Assembly (NCBI GenBank): GCA_030148335.1
Contig: JASBTQ010000030.1
Coordinates: forward strand, 1-38,540
Length of the DNA stretch: 38,540 bases
Source of the DNA: Allomuricauda sp.
Lineage (GTDB): Bacteria; Bacteroidota; Bacteroidia; Flavobacteriales; Flavobacteriaceae
Reading direction: 5' to 3'
In this document: positions 1-7,656 of the stretch, one piece after another
Position numbering within the stretch: the first letter of the stretch is position 1
Layout of the letters: each line of letters starts with the position of its first letter
Notes under the pieces: model-generated
Told to the model about the DNA's origin: nothing
The model's input: the letters and a program-made list of their open reading frames with translations, nothing else
Database searches by the model: none
Made by a program: the position numbers and the translations under genes

Positions 1-1
1 A

Positions 2-853
2 TATGTGGACACTCAGATAGCAGCGTCCAACCAGACAATCGTCAGTGCAGATGCCGGGAACTCTATCTCCATAAGTGGAACGGATGGCGGTGCGTTCTAT
101 GACGATTCAGCAATCCTGACCGCAATTGCGGCCAAGGAAGATGCTGCAAACAAATCGGATGATGGAACTTTGGCGGACAACTCAAGTACCGACTTCCCTA
201 CCGAACAGGCGGTCAAAACCTATGTAGACAATGCAATCTCCTCGAGCAAATCCCTAAACAACGAAGAAATATTTGTAGGCAACGCTTCGGGTTCAGCGGT
301 TGGGGTCCCCATGACAGGTGATGTAAACATTGACAACCTTGGCGTGACGACCATCCAACCCGATGCAGTGACCACCACCGAGATTGGGACTGCTGGACTG
401 ACCGATGCCAACAAAGTACTCGCAACAGATGCTGCAGGTGACCCAATATGGAAAGCCCCTGCTGTTGTTGCCATGGGCAAGGTAAATAGTGATGCAAGTG
501 TAGTTAACGCAAATGGCGCTAGTGTAATCCAAAACGGTACTGGAAATTATACCGTAACCTTTGATACTGCTAGACCAGACGCAGAATACATCATTCAACT
601 AACCTTGTTCAATTCATCAGCAGGTTCCACCATTCAAGTTACCTCTCAATCTCCAACTCAGTTTACGGTTTCCATATCAGAACCTCAAATTACCCCCATA
701 TCAAATAGTCTTTTGCTAAATATTCAAGATAACACAAATACAGGTACTGTTCCTGCTCATTCTCATGATGGAGTAACAGATTTTTTTATCACAACTGATA
801 TACAATTTATAAACGCAAACGCCAGTTGGTATTTCACCGTAACCGATTTTTAG
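2..853 (+). CDS. Tail-fibre-like repeat protein, C-terminal part (5' end outside window)
   Basis: The frame is open from the first complete codon of the window, so the gene very probably begins upstream; a GTG at 5 is only a formal start. The visible 280-odd residues start with low-complexity Ser/Ala/Thr/Asp-rich sequence and contain a DFPTEQAVKTYVD segment, a module common in large repetitive flavobacterial surface proteins and resembling phage tail-fibre stalk repeats. The following stretch (ITTTEIGTAGL-like, then VLATDAAGDPIW) is typical of the same family. The last ~120 residues form a beta-rich domain ending in WYFTVTDF at the stop. The DNA of this last part is visibly AT-richer than the first half. 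The next gene begins 2 nt after the stop, suggesting co-transcription. Function is unknown; surface adhesion or binding is inference. Confidence 0.7.
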   Translation, partial: YVDTQIAASNQTIVSADAGNSISISGTDGGAFYDDSAILTAIAAKEDAANKSDDGTLADNSSTDFPTEQAVKTYVDNAISSSKSLNNEEIFVGNASGSAVGVPMTGDVNIDNLGVTTIQPDAVTTTEIGTAGLTDANKVLATDAAGDPIWKAPAVVAMGKVNSDASVVNANGASVIQNGTGNYTVTFDTARPDAEYIIQLTLFNSSAGSTIQVTSQSPTQFTVSISEPQITPISNSLLLNIQDNTNTGTVPAHSHDGVTDFFITTDIQFINANASWYFTVTDF

Positions 854-855
854 TC

Positions 856-2031
856 TTGAAACCCCTCCACCTCATAGCATTCCTTTTGTTCGCCCAAGTT
901 GGCTTGGCACAGAGCGCGCTGCACCACACGGGCAACATGCAGGTACATGGTGGTGGCCCCAACAGCGGCTTGGGCCTGCACACCAACCTCATCAACAATG
1001 CCTCTTTTGACCAGAACGAGGGACTGGTGGGCTTTTACGGCAACACGGCCATTCAGGTAACGGGCAACACTGCCCCCGTTTTTACGGATGTGGAGTTCAT
1101 GACCACTAGCGCAATATTTTTGCATATTCCCGTACATGTGCAAAACAATGCCAACTTTATCGAAGGCGATGTGGATTCGCCTACCGACAATCAGGCCGTT
1201 TCCCTCAACTTTAGGGAACAGGGCTTTTTCACTGGGGAAAACGATGCGTCCAAGGTCACCGGCTTTGCCGGCATCAACAACAAGGCTTTTTTCACCTTTC
1301 CCGTTGGCGATTCTGACCAATTGCGGCCCTTGACCCTGGAATCCGAAGGAAACACACCCTTGGCCGTCTGCGCCTATTTCTTTGAGAACCCCTCCGCTCC
1401 CCTGTCTGTATCGGGCACTTTTGATGTGGAGGAAAAGGTCAGGAACATCGGTACCGTCACCAATCGGGAATTCTGGATCTTTCAGAGCAATGTGCCCTCT
1501 AGGGTGACCATCAGTTGGAACGCCCGCAGTGCCTTGGGAGCGATTCCCAATGCCACCGCCGAGTCCGTGATCGTGGTGGGTTGGCGAAAGTCTTCCAACC
1601 AATGGGTCGTTATCGGCAAAACCGCCTTTAGTGGTGACATCAACCAAGGCTTTGTCACTTCGGAGACTTTTCTGCCTAGCGAATATGCGGCCATTACCTT
1701 TGGTACCATCCCCTTGCCCACCGATACCTTTGCAGTGAACAACCCTACCTTGGGCAACTATTTTCTCAGTCCCAACGGCGATGACGTGAACGATTTTCTG
1801 GTGATCGACAACATGGACGAATCGCCCAACAACAGTCTGCGCATTTTTAACCGCTTTGGCCAAAAAGTTTTTGAGAAGACCAATTACACCAACGAGTTTG
1901 GGGGCGATTCCAACACTGGAAGTTTCATCATGAGCCAGGACATTGGCCTACCCGAAGGAGTCTATTACTACCTGGTCACCTTGGACGACCTCAACCTGCA
2001 ATATACCGGCTATCTCTTCTTGGATCGCTGA
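856..2031 (+). CDS. T9SS type B sorting domain (CHU_C) surface protein
   Basis: The protein is secreted and probably displayed on the cell surface by the type IX secretion system. The C-terminal ~95 residues carry the gliding-motility-associated CHU_C signature: an LSPNGDDVNDFLVIDN motif, then LRIFNRFGQKVFE and a terminal strand ending YTGYLFLDR. The N-terminus from the TTG at 856 (MKPLHLIAFLLFAQVGLAQS) is a clean signal peptide. I prefer this start over the TTG at 826, which would add ten residues before the signal and overlap the upstream gene by 28 bp. The middle part is beta-rich without a domain I recognise. The upstream stop is at 853, so the two genes are probably one transcript and the products may form one surface structure (inference). 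Confidence 0.8.
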   Translation: MKPLHLIAFLLFAQVGLAQSALHHTGNMQVHGGGPNSGLGLHTNLINNASFDQNEGLVGFYGNTAIQVTGNTAPVFTDVEFMTTSAIFLHIPVHVQNNANFIEGDVDSPTDNQAVSLNFREQGFFTGENDASKVTGFAGINNKAFFTFPVGDSDQLRPLTLESEGNTPLAVCAYFFENPSAPLSVSGTFDVEEKVRNIGTVTNREFWIFQSNVPSRVTISWNARSALGAIPNATAESVIVVGWRKSSNQWVVIGKTAFSGDINQGFVTSETFLPSEYAAITFGTIPLPTDTFAVNNPTLGNYFLSPNGDDVNDFLVIDNMDESPNNSLRIFNRFGQKVFEKTNYTNEFGGDSNTGSFIMSQDIGLPEGVYYYLVTLDDLNLQYTGYLFLDR

Positions 2032-2060
2032 TCGGGAAAACATCTTACAGTGTATCGAGC

Positions 2061-2085
2061 TGTCACCCTGAGCGCAGTCGAAGGG
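2061..2085. repeat. Dispersed intergenic repeat unit
   Basis: The segment starts TGTCACCCTGAGCGCAGTCG and continues AAGGG. I recognise this string as a recurrent intergenic element in many Bacteroidota and other bacterial genomes. Here it lies in the 234-bp gap after the T9SS substrate gene. Only one copy is in this window, so its repetitive nature is recalled rather than seen. The rest of that gap holds no gene I can support. Confidence 0.5.
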
Positions 2086-2265
2086 GCTAACAAAGGGAAG
2101 GTCGAAGATTCGAAAAATCCACCTTCATCCGCAAATGCACAATGGACAAATTTTGATCTCTTTTGGGCTCCATTGACAAATTATTGCGATTTTTACGTTG
2201 TTTGATGGGAATAGGTTCCAAAATGGAACACCTCAATAACACAATAACCGAATAACGTATCCACG

Positions 2266-3000
2266 ATGAAAAGAAGGACTTTTTTGAAAACCACCTCCGT
2301 ATCGGGACTGGCCTGTGCCCTGCCCCCATTTTTTCCCTTTCCCGCTAATGACGAATACACTGTGGAAGAATTGATGGGGAAGGCACAAATTGAGCTTTTC
2401 GGCGAGGGCATCAACCTGAGGAAAGCGGCACATGATGCCTTTTTGGAAATGAAAAAGGCGGCCTTTTCGGATGGGTACGACATCAAGATTGTTTCCAGCT
2501 ATCGGGATTTTTATCGACAGGAGGGCATTTGGGAGCGCAAATACCTCAGTTATACCGAGGACGAGCGCTTATCTCCCCTAAAGGCCATCGACAAGATCAT
2601 TGAATATTCCACCATACCCGGCACCAGCAGGCACCATTGGGGCACCGACATCGACATCATAGACGGTTATCCCAAAGCTTCCGGCGATGTGTTGGTCCCT
2701 GAAAAATTTGAAAGTGGAGGGCCCTACGAAGGGTTGAAACTATGGCTGGACGAAAACTCGGAAAGATTCGGTTTTTACCTGGTCTATACGAAAGATCCCA
2801 GGCGAAGGGGCTTCAAGTATGAGCCTTGGCACTATAGCTATGCGCCCCTTTCCATTCCCATGCTCACGGCATACCGAAAGCTGAATGTCATGAAACTCTT
2901 GCTTCAGGAAGAATTTTTGGGCATTGAGCATTTCACCGCCGGGTTTATACGGACCTATGTTCAGGACCATATTTTGGACATCAATCCCAAACTTTTGTAG
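2266..3000 (+). CDS. M15 (VanY-type) D-alanyl-D-alanine carboxypeptidase family protein
   Basis: This 244-residue protein belongs to the zinc-dependent M15B/VanY peptidases that trim peptidoglycan stem peptides. The three family blocks are present: SSYRD (77-81), SRHHWGTDID (121-130), giving the SxHxxG...D ligands H123 and D130, and EPWHY (186-190) with H189 as the third zinc ligand and E186 as the probable catalytic base. The N-terminus MKRRTFLKTTSVSG has a twin-arginine followed by FLK, a plausible Tat signal, so export in folded form is likely. The ATG start fits the signal peptide. It stands alone between the surface genes and the M48 protease. The exact substrate cannot be read from the sequence. 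Confidence 0.85.
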   Translation: MKRRTFLKTTSVSGLACALPPFFPFPANDEYTVEELMGKAQIELFGEGINLRKAAHDAFLEMKKAAFSDGYDIKIVSSYRDFYRQEGIWERKYLSYTEDERLSPLKAIDKIIEYSTIPGTSRHHWGTDIDIIDGYPKASGDVLVPEKFESGGPYEGLKLWLDENSERFGFYLVYTKDPRRRGFKYEPWHYSYAPLSIPMLTAYRKLNVMKLLLQEEFLGIEHFTAGFIRTYVQDHILDINPKLL

Positions 3001-3042
3001 CCTCTTTTTTCGTATCTTCAGTCAACACTAAACACGAACACC

Positions 3043-3807
3043 ATGAAAAGTGGAAGTTGGAGGATACGAATCCTGATCGGCCTTGCCATTGTGGTCTTTG
3101 CCTTTATCCGCCGTTGCAGCAACCAAGAGGAAAATCCATATACCGGTAGGGTGCAGAACATTGACATGACCACCGAACAGGAAATTGCCATCGGGTTGCA
3201 GAGCGCTCCCGAAATGGCGCAGCAGCACGGAGGATTGTATCCCGATGAACGTTTGCAGAACTTCGTGGACCAAGTAGGCAACCGATTGGTGCAGAACAGC
3301 ATTGCCAGCGAGACCCCCTATCAATATGATTTCCATCTGCTTGCGGACGACCGCACCATCAATGCCTTTGCCCTTCCGGGCGGGCAGATCTTCATCACCT
3401 ACGCGCTGTTCTCCCAACTCAACGAGGCCCAATTGGCGGGTGTGCTCGGGCACGAGATCGGCCACGTCATCGGCAGGCACTCCGCGGAACGCATTGCCGA
3501 GAGCAGTTTTTGGCAGACCTTGGCCACTGGCGCATCTGTGGGTGGCGATATGGGAAGTGTGGTGAGCGGCATTGGACAGAACACCTTGTTGAAAAATGGA
3601 CGGGGTGACGAATTGGAAAGCGATGACCTGGGCGTACTGTTCATGATCGAGTCCGGTTACGATCCCAATGAAATGATCAAGGTCATGGAAATCCTGAAAT
3701 CGGCAGCGGGCCCCAATCGTGTCCCAGAGTTCCAGAGCACACATCCCGACCCTGAGAACAGGATAGAAAAAATCAAGGAGGCCATCGAAAAATATTCAGG
3801 TCGATAG
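3043..3807 (+). CDS. M48 family metalloprotease
   Basis: This is a 254-residue zinc metalloprotease of the M48 (Oma1/BepA-like) family. The catalytic HEIGH is at 137-141 in the context VLGHEIGHVIGRHS, and the third ligand lies in the ELESD motif (190-194). The substrate-cleft strand INAFALPGGQIFI (106-118) just before it is typical. A hydrophobic segment at 9-21 followed by RR suggests an N-terminal membrane anchor with the catalytic domain in the periplasm. The C-terminal STHPDPENRIEKI is the family's end motif. Such proteins act in envelope protein quality control; the substrate here is unknown. It begins 42 bp after the M15 gene and may share its transcript. Confidence 0.9.
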   Translation: MKSGSWRIRILIGLAIVVFAFIRRCSNQEENPYTGRVQNIDMTTEQEIAIGLQSAPEMAQQHGGLYPDERLQNFVDQVGNRLVQNSIASETPYQYDFHLLADDRTINAFALPGGQIFITYALFSQLNEAQLAGVLGHEIGHVIGRHSAERIAESSFWQTLATGASVGGDMGSVVSGIGQNTLLKNGRGDELESDDLGVLFMIESGYDPNEMIKVMEILKSAAGPNRVPEFQSTHPDPENRIEKIKEAIEKYSGR

Positions 3808-3853
3808 AATCGGCACGTTCGTCGAGAAAAGGGCATAAGTCATTTGATTTCAC

Positions 3854-3861
3854 TATCTTTG
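3854..3861 (+). promoter_or_regulatory. Putative -7 box (TATCTTTG)
   Basis: An exact match to the Bacteroidota TAnnTTTG -7 element lies 70 bp before the ATG of the small membrane protein. No TTG is visible at the usual -33 distance. Confidence 0.45.
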
Positions 3862-3931
3862 AGTAACCCCGAATCCTACCACATCATTTTTAACTTGCCC
3901 GTTTGTGCTATCCAAAACGAGAGAACACATT

Positions 3932-4099
3932 ATGGGAACACTATTACACTTTAAGCACCTCTATTTTGAGGCATTTGACGATTGTAAACCAAGCTTTGTG
4001 GTACTTTTTTTGAAAGGGTACTCCATCTTTTGTGCGGTTATGCTGTTCATGGCGGTATATGCATTTTTGTACAGGGCTTTTACTGGCTTTGAATTCTAG
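3932..4099 (+). CDS. Small single-pass membrane protein (DUF6747-like)
   Basis: This is a 55-residue protein starting MGTLLHFKHLYFEAF. I chose the ATG at 3932; an upstream GTG at 3905 would add nine residues unlike the family. Residues about 28-50 (YSIFCAVMLFMAVYAFLYRAF) form one transmembrane helix preceded by the charged segment FDDCKP. The layout matches a tiny flavobacterial family that I recall as DUF6747, which has no known function. A good -7 box lies upstream and a strong terminator follows, so it is probably its own transcription unit. The family name is from memory; the membrane topology is read from the sequence. Confidence 0.65.
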   Translation: MGTLLHFKHLYFEAFDDCKPSFVVLFLKGYSIFCAVMLFMAVYAFLYRAFTGFEF

Positions 4100-4153
4100 G
4101 CCACGATGACATACTCTTTTGCTAGGACACTATAAATAGGTAAAATGAGGCAA

Positions 4154-4185
4154 AAAAAGGCCCATCCTTTAGGATGGGCCTTTTT
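4154..4185. terminator. Bidirectional intrinsic terminator
   Basis: A perfect 9-bp GC-rich stem (GGCCCATCC/GGATGGGCC, loop TTTA) is flanked by A5 and T5 runs. It lies between the convergent genes ending at 4099 (+) and 4215 (-) and can serve both. Confidence 0.9.
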
Positions 4186-4214
4186 GTTTGGATGAATAAA
4201 CTCCTTAATTTCTT

Positions 4215-4595
4215 TTACATAGCGGTTTCCAAAACAGCCAGCACTTCAGTGGCATTGGACAACTCGGCATGTTTCTTCACCGAATAGCCTTTGTCACAAC
4301 GCTGTTTCAGGTTGGCTCCATTGTCAATCAGCACTTGCAGCACCTCTGCTTTGTTGTAACGTGCCGCAAAGTGTACGGGGGCCATACCCAAGGATTTTTG
4401 GTTCACATCCTCTCCAAGTTCAATAAGCTTTTTCACGGTCTCAACGTCGCCCTGCATCACAGCCTTGCAAAAGGTGCTGATCTCAGGGACCGTTGTGGTA
4501 AGGTTCGGATTTTCGTTGGAAGGAAGTTCGTTGGCGGAAACGCCGTTCACTGCTAGCATGCACAATGCAGCTACTGCAAAAATTGCTTTTTTCAT
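4215..4595 (-). CDS. Secreted ankyrin-repeat protein
   Basis: This is a 126-residue protein with a signal peptide (MKKAIFAVAALCMLAVNGVSA) followed by about three ankyrin repeats. Residues 39-69 (AVMQGDVETVKKLIELGEDVN) and 70-99 (MAPVHFAARYNKAEVLQVLIDNGANL) are clear repeat units, and 100-126 is a degenerate cap. Ankyrin stacks bind other proteins, so a periplasmic or outer-membrane binding role is likely, but the partner is unknown. Two cysteines (C43, C100) in the mature part could form a disulfide. The gene is transcribed away from gpmI across a 211-bp AT-rich gap. Confidence 0.85.
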   Translation of the reverse strand: MKKAIFAVAALCMLAVNGVSANELPSNENPNLTTTVPEISTFCKAVMQGDVETVKKLIELGEDVNQKSLGMAPVHFAARYNKAEVLQVLIDNGANLKQRCDKGYSVKKHAELSNATEVLAVLETAM

Positions 4596-4631
4596 GATGA
4601 TTGTTTTTTGATTAATGAATTAAAACTTCTA

Positions 4632-4639
4632 TAAAAATA
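4632..4639 (-). promoter_or_regulatory. Putative -7 box for the ankyrin gene
   Basis: On the minus strand this reads TATTTTTA, seven of eight positions fitting TAnnTTTG, about 37 bp before the start codon. The match is imperfect and no -33 TTG is correctly spaced. Confidence 0.3.
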
Positions 4640-4779
4640 GACTCCCCAAAAAGCAACATGTTACAGGATTAACACTTAAATAACTAAATTTTAACAACCT
4701 TTCAATTTTAACATAAAATAATTAACAATTTCGCAATCAGAAAATTAGGGAATCCCTAGCGCATCCAAACAGATCATTT

Positions 4780-4787
4780 TATTTTTG
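4780..4787 (+). promoter_or_regulatory. Putative gpmI -7 box (TATTTTTG)
   Basis: An exact TAnnTTTG match ends 19 bp before the gpmI ATG, predicting a leader of only about 13 nt. Confidence 0.5.
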
Positions 4788-4806
4788 GGGTCACAACTCT
4801 CATCGC

Positions 4807-6324
4807 ATGAACAAGAAGGTCATTCTAATGATATTGGACGGTTGGGGAAAATCCCCGGACCCCAAAGTTTCCGCTATAGCACAGGCAAACACCCCTTTTG
4901 TGGACTCACTCTATACCCAATACCCCAATGCGGACCTGCTCACCGACGGGATGAACGTAGGCCTGCCCGAAGGACAAATGGGTAATAGCGAAGTGGGCCA
5001 CATGAACTTGGGCGCCGGTAGGATTGTCTATCAGGACCTGGCGAAGATCAACAAGGCCGTAAAAGAGGATACCCTGAAAAACGAAAAAGTGATCCAGGAG
5101 GCCTTTGCCTTTGCCAAGGGCAACAACAAGGCGGTCCATTTTCTTGGTCTGGTGAGCGATGGAGGCGTACACAGCCACATAGACCACCTAAAAGCACTCA
5201 TCAAGGCCGCCGATGAAAGCGGGGTCAAGAATGCATTCGTACACGCCTTCACCGATGGCAGGGACGTAGATCCCAAAAGCGGCAAAGGCTTTTTGGTGGA
5301 CCTGGTCAACTTCTGTTCCGACAAAAGCACCAAACTGGCTTCCGTCATCGGAAGATATTATGCCATGGACCGCGACAAACGATGGGAACGGGTAAAATTG
5401 GCCTATGATGTGGTAGTGAATGCCGAAGGTGAAAAAATTCAAGACATCGGCAAGGCCATGCAAAAAAGTTATGACGAAGGGGTCACCGACGAGTTCATCA
5501 AACCATTGGTCCTGACAGATGCCCTTGCACAGCCGTTGGCCAAGATCCAACCTGGGGACGTGGTCATCTTCTTCAACTTCAGGACCGATCGTGGCAGAGA
5601 GCTTACCCAAGCATTGAGCCAACAGGACTTCCATGAGCAGAACATGCACAAAATGGACCTGTATTATGTCACCATGACCAACTATGACGAGTCCTTCAAA
5701 GGGGTCAAAGTGGTCTATGACAAAGAAAACATCAGGGAGACTTTGGGAGAAGTGCTCTCCAAACACGGAAAAAAACAGATCCGGATCGCGGAAACGGAAA
5801 AATATCCGCACGTGACCTTTTTCTTCAATGGCGGGCGTGAGGAGCCTTTTGAAGGGGAACAACGGATCCTGTGTCCCTCACCAAAGGTGGCCACCTACGA
5901 CCTCCAGCCCGAAATGAGTGCCTATGAAATACGGGATGCCATCATCCCCGAACTCCAAAAAGGAAAGGTGGATTTTGTATGCCTCAATTTTGCCAACCCG
6001 GACATGGTGGGCCACACGGGGGTGATGTCAGCGGCCATCAAGGCCTGCGAAACCGTGGACCAATGTGCCAAGGATGTCATTACCGCTGGGCTGGAAAATG
6101 GATATACCACCATTGTCATTGCCGATCACGGCAATTGTGATACCATGGTCAACCCCGATGGCAGCCCCAATACGGCACACACCACCAACCCTGTCCCTTT
6201 GATCTTGGTGGACAAGGAACTGAAGCAGATAAAAAGCGGTGTTCTAGGGGATATAGCCCCGACCATATTAAAACTTATGGGAGTGGCACAACCCGAAGTG
6301 ATGACCCAAAAACCACTCGTTTAG
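4807..6324 (+). CDS. gpmI: 2,3-bisphosphoglycerate-independent phosphoglycerate mutase
   Basis: This cytosolic enzyme interconverts 3- and 2-phosphoglycerate in glycolysis and gluconeogenesis. At 505 residues it has the normal length of the Mn-dependent alkaline-phosphatase-superfamily mutase. Metal and catalytic sites are visible: D11 in MILDGWG, the nucleophile S61 in MGNSEVGHMN, HAFTDGRD (146-153), FRTDRGR (258-264), D399 and H403 in NPDMVGHTG, D440 and H441 in ADHGN, and H458. The ATG at 4807 gives the canonical N-terminus. The gene is followed after 45 bp by map, which appears to have its own promoter. No oddities are seen. Confidence 0.97.
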   Translation: MNKKVILMILDGWGKSPDPKVSAIAQANTPFVDSLYTQYPNADLLTDGMNVGLPEGQMGNSEVGHMNLGAGRIVYQDLAKINKAVKEDTLKNEKVIQEAFAFAKGNNKAVHFLGLVSDGGVHSHIDHLKALIKAADESGVKNAFVHAFTDGRDVDPKSGKGFLVDLVNFCSDKSTKLASVIGRYYAMDRDKRWERVKLAYDVVVNAEGEKIQDIGKAMQKSYDEGVTDEFIKPLVLTDALAQPLAKIQPGDVVIFFNFRTDRGRELTQALSQQDFHEQNMHKMDLYYVTMTNYDESFKGVKVVYDKENIRETLGEVLSKHGKKQIRIAETEKYPHVTFFFNGGREEPFEGEQRILCPSPKVATYDLQPEMSAYEIRDAIIPELQKGKVDFVCLNFANPDMVGHTGVMSAAIKACETVDQCAKDVITAGLENGYTTIVIADHGNCDTMVNPDGSPNTAHTTNPVPLILVDKELKQIKSGVLGDIAPTILKLMGVAQPEVMTQKPLV

Positions 6325-6356
6325 GACAAAGATTCCCAAAATCCATAGAATCAATT

Positions 6357-6364
6357 TATCTTTG
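6357..6364 (+). promoter_or_regulatory. Putative map -7 box (TATCTTTG) abutting the start codon
   Basis: An exact TAnnTTTG match ends only 5 bp before the map ATG. If used, transcription would begin at or next to the start codon, giving a leaderless or nearly leaderless mRNA. Confidence 0.45.
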
Positions 6365-6369
6365 CAGCT

Positions 6370-7188
6370 ATGATTCAAGTCAAGACAGCAGAGCAAATTG
6401 AATTGATGCGCGAAAGTGCCCTCGTGGTCTCCAGGACCTTGGGTATGTTGGCCAAGGAGATCAAACCTGGGGCCAATCCTTTGCATCTGGATAAAATGGC
6501 CGAAGAATACATTAGGGAACAGGGAGCCGTTCCCGGATTTTTGGGCATGTATGATTTTCCCAACACCCTCAACTGGAGCCCCAATGCCCAAGTGGTACAT
6601 GGCATTCCAAACAATGAACCCCTAAAGGAGGGTGATATCGTATCCGTGGATTGCGGTGCGCTCAAAAATGGCTATTATGGGGACCATGCCTACACTTTTG
6701 AAGTGGGCGAAGTGGCCGAAGAAACCAGAAAACTGCTTCGGGTGACCAAGGAATCGCTTTACATCGGTATCCGGGAATTCAAGGAAGGAAACCGAGTGGG
6801 CGATGTGGGTTATGCCATCCAAAAGTACTGCGAGGACCATGGCTATGGTGTGGTGCGCGAATTGGTAGGCCATGGCTTGGGAAGAGAACTCCATGAAGAT
6901 CCCCAAATGCCCAACTATGGAAAAAGGGGACGTGGGAAAAAGTTCGTCAATGGCACGGTGGTCGCCATAGAGCCCATGATCAATATGGGAACAAGGCGCA
7001 TCAAGCAGTTGAAGGACGGATGGACCATTCTGACCGCGGACGGCAAGCCCAGTGCGCACTTTGAGCACGATGTGGCTTTGGTCGACGGAAAACCGGAGCT
7101 GCTCTCCACGTATCAATATATCTATGAGGCCCTGGGCATCACCAGTGATGAGGAGGATGAATTCCGCAGCAAAAAGCTGGTGCTTTAG
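6370..7188 (+). CDS. map: Type I methionine aminopeptidase
   Basis: The enzyme removes the initiator methionine from nascent proteins in the cytosol. All five dinuclear-metal ligands of the family can be placed: D94 (VSVDCG), D105 (GDHAYTF), H168 (VGHGLG), E201 (EPMIN) and E232 (HFEHD); H78 in VHGIPN is the substrate-binding histidine. The N-terminus MIQVKTAEQIELMRES aligns with the usual family start, which supports the ATG at 6370 in spite of the promoter-like box just before it. The 272 residues are slightly longer than E. coli Map because of a C-terminal tail rich in Glu/Asp. Its only close neighbour is gpmI. Confidence 0.96.
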   Translation: MIQVKTAEQIELMRESALVVSRTLGMLAKEIKPGANPLHLDKMAEEYIREQGAVPGFLGMYDFPNTLNWSPNAQVVHGIPNNEPLKEGDIVSVDCGALKNGYYGDHAYTFEVGEVAEETRKLLRVTKESLYIGIREFKEGNRVGDVGYAIQKYCEDHGYGVVRELVGHGLGRELHEDPQMPNYGKRGRGKKFVNGTVVAIEPMINMGTRRIKQLKDGWTILTADGKPSAHFEHDVALVDGKPELLSTYQYIYEALGITSDEEDEFRSKKLVL

Positions 7189-7207
7189 ACCCTAGCAGTC
7201 TTTTTGC

Positions 7208-7236
7208 TGACACGAATCCCACGAATTTTCACTAAT
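7208..7236 (+). repeat. Left inverted repeat flanking the GxxExxY gene
   Basis: This 29-bp element begins TGACACGAAT and has the rhythm CAC-n-AAT. It matches the reverse complement of 7628-7656 at 24 of 29 positions by manual alignment. Confidence 0.75.
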
Positions 7237-7249
7237 TTCTCAAATTTAT

Positions 7250-7624
7250 ATGTCCCAAATCCTATATAAAAATGAGTCCTATTTTGTTGTTGGTCTGTGC
7301 ATGGATGTTCACAATGAATTGGGCAAGGGTTTTAGTGAGGCAGTGTATAGCGATGCATTGGAAATTGAACTGAAATCCAATGGTGTTCCGTTCAGAAAAG
7401 AAGCCAAATTTGACATCATATATAAAGGAGAGCTGCTAAAGCACCACTACTTTGCTGATTTTATTATTGATGATAAAATCATATTGGAACTCAAAGCAGT
7501 TGAAAATATTAGTAGTAGCCATGTGAAGCAGACTATGAATTACTTGGCTGCATCCAAAATGAAACTGGGCTTGATTGTGAATTTTGGCGAGGATCAACTT
7601 ACGTATAAGAGAGTTTTACTTTAA
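7250..7624 (+). CDS. GxxExxY family protein
   Basis: This is a 124-residue member of the GxxExxY family; the name-giving motif is GFSEAVY (27-33) after VHNELGKG. The segment ADFIIDDKIILELKA (69-83) has the D...ExK spacing of PD-(D/E)XK nucleases, so a nucleic-acid-cutting fold is plausible, although the family's biological role is not established to my knowledge. The gene is bounded on both sides by 29-bp inverted repeats and its DNA is AT-richer than its neighbours, both of which suggest a mobile cassette dropped between map and the methyltransferase gene. The ATG at 7250 lies 13 bp inside the left repeat. Confidence 0.88.
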   Translation: MSQILYKNESYFVVGLCMDVHNELGKGFSEAVYSDALEIELKSNGVPFRKEAKFDIIYKGELLKHHYFADFIIDDKIILELKAVENISSSHVKQTMNYLAASKMKLGLIVNFGEDQLTYKRVLL

Positions 7625-7627
7625 GCC

Positions 7628-7656
7628 ATTCGTGTAAATTTGTGTAATTCGTGTCA
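7628..7656 (-). repeat. Right inverted repeat flanking the GxxExxY gene
   Basis: This is the mirror partner of 7208-7236 and ends ATTCGTGTCA. It overlaps the GTG start codon of the downstream methyltransferase at 7651. Confidence 0.75.

Noticed and set aside
850..1863. 337-codon open frame on the minus strand
   Set aside because: It lies fully opposite the CHU_C gene, has no recognisable domain and low-complexity composition; the plus frame has a signal peptide and a sorting domain.
3028..3744. 238-codon minus-strand open frame
   Set aside because: Antisense shadow of the M48 protease gene.
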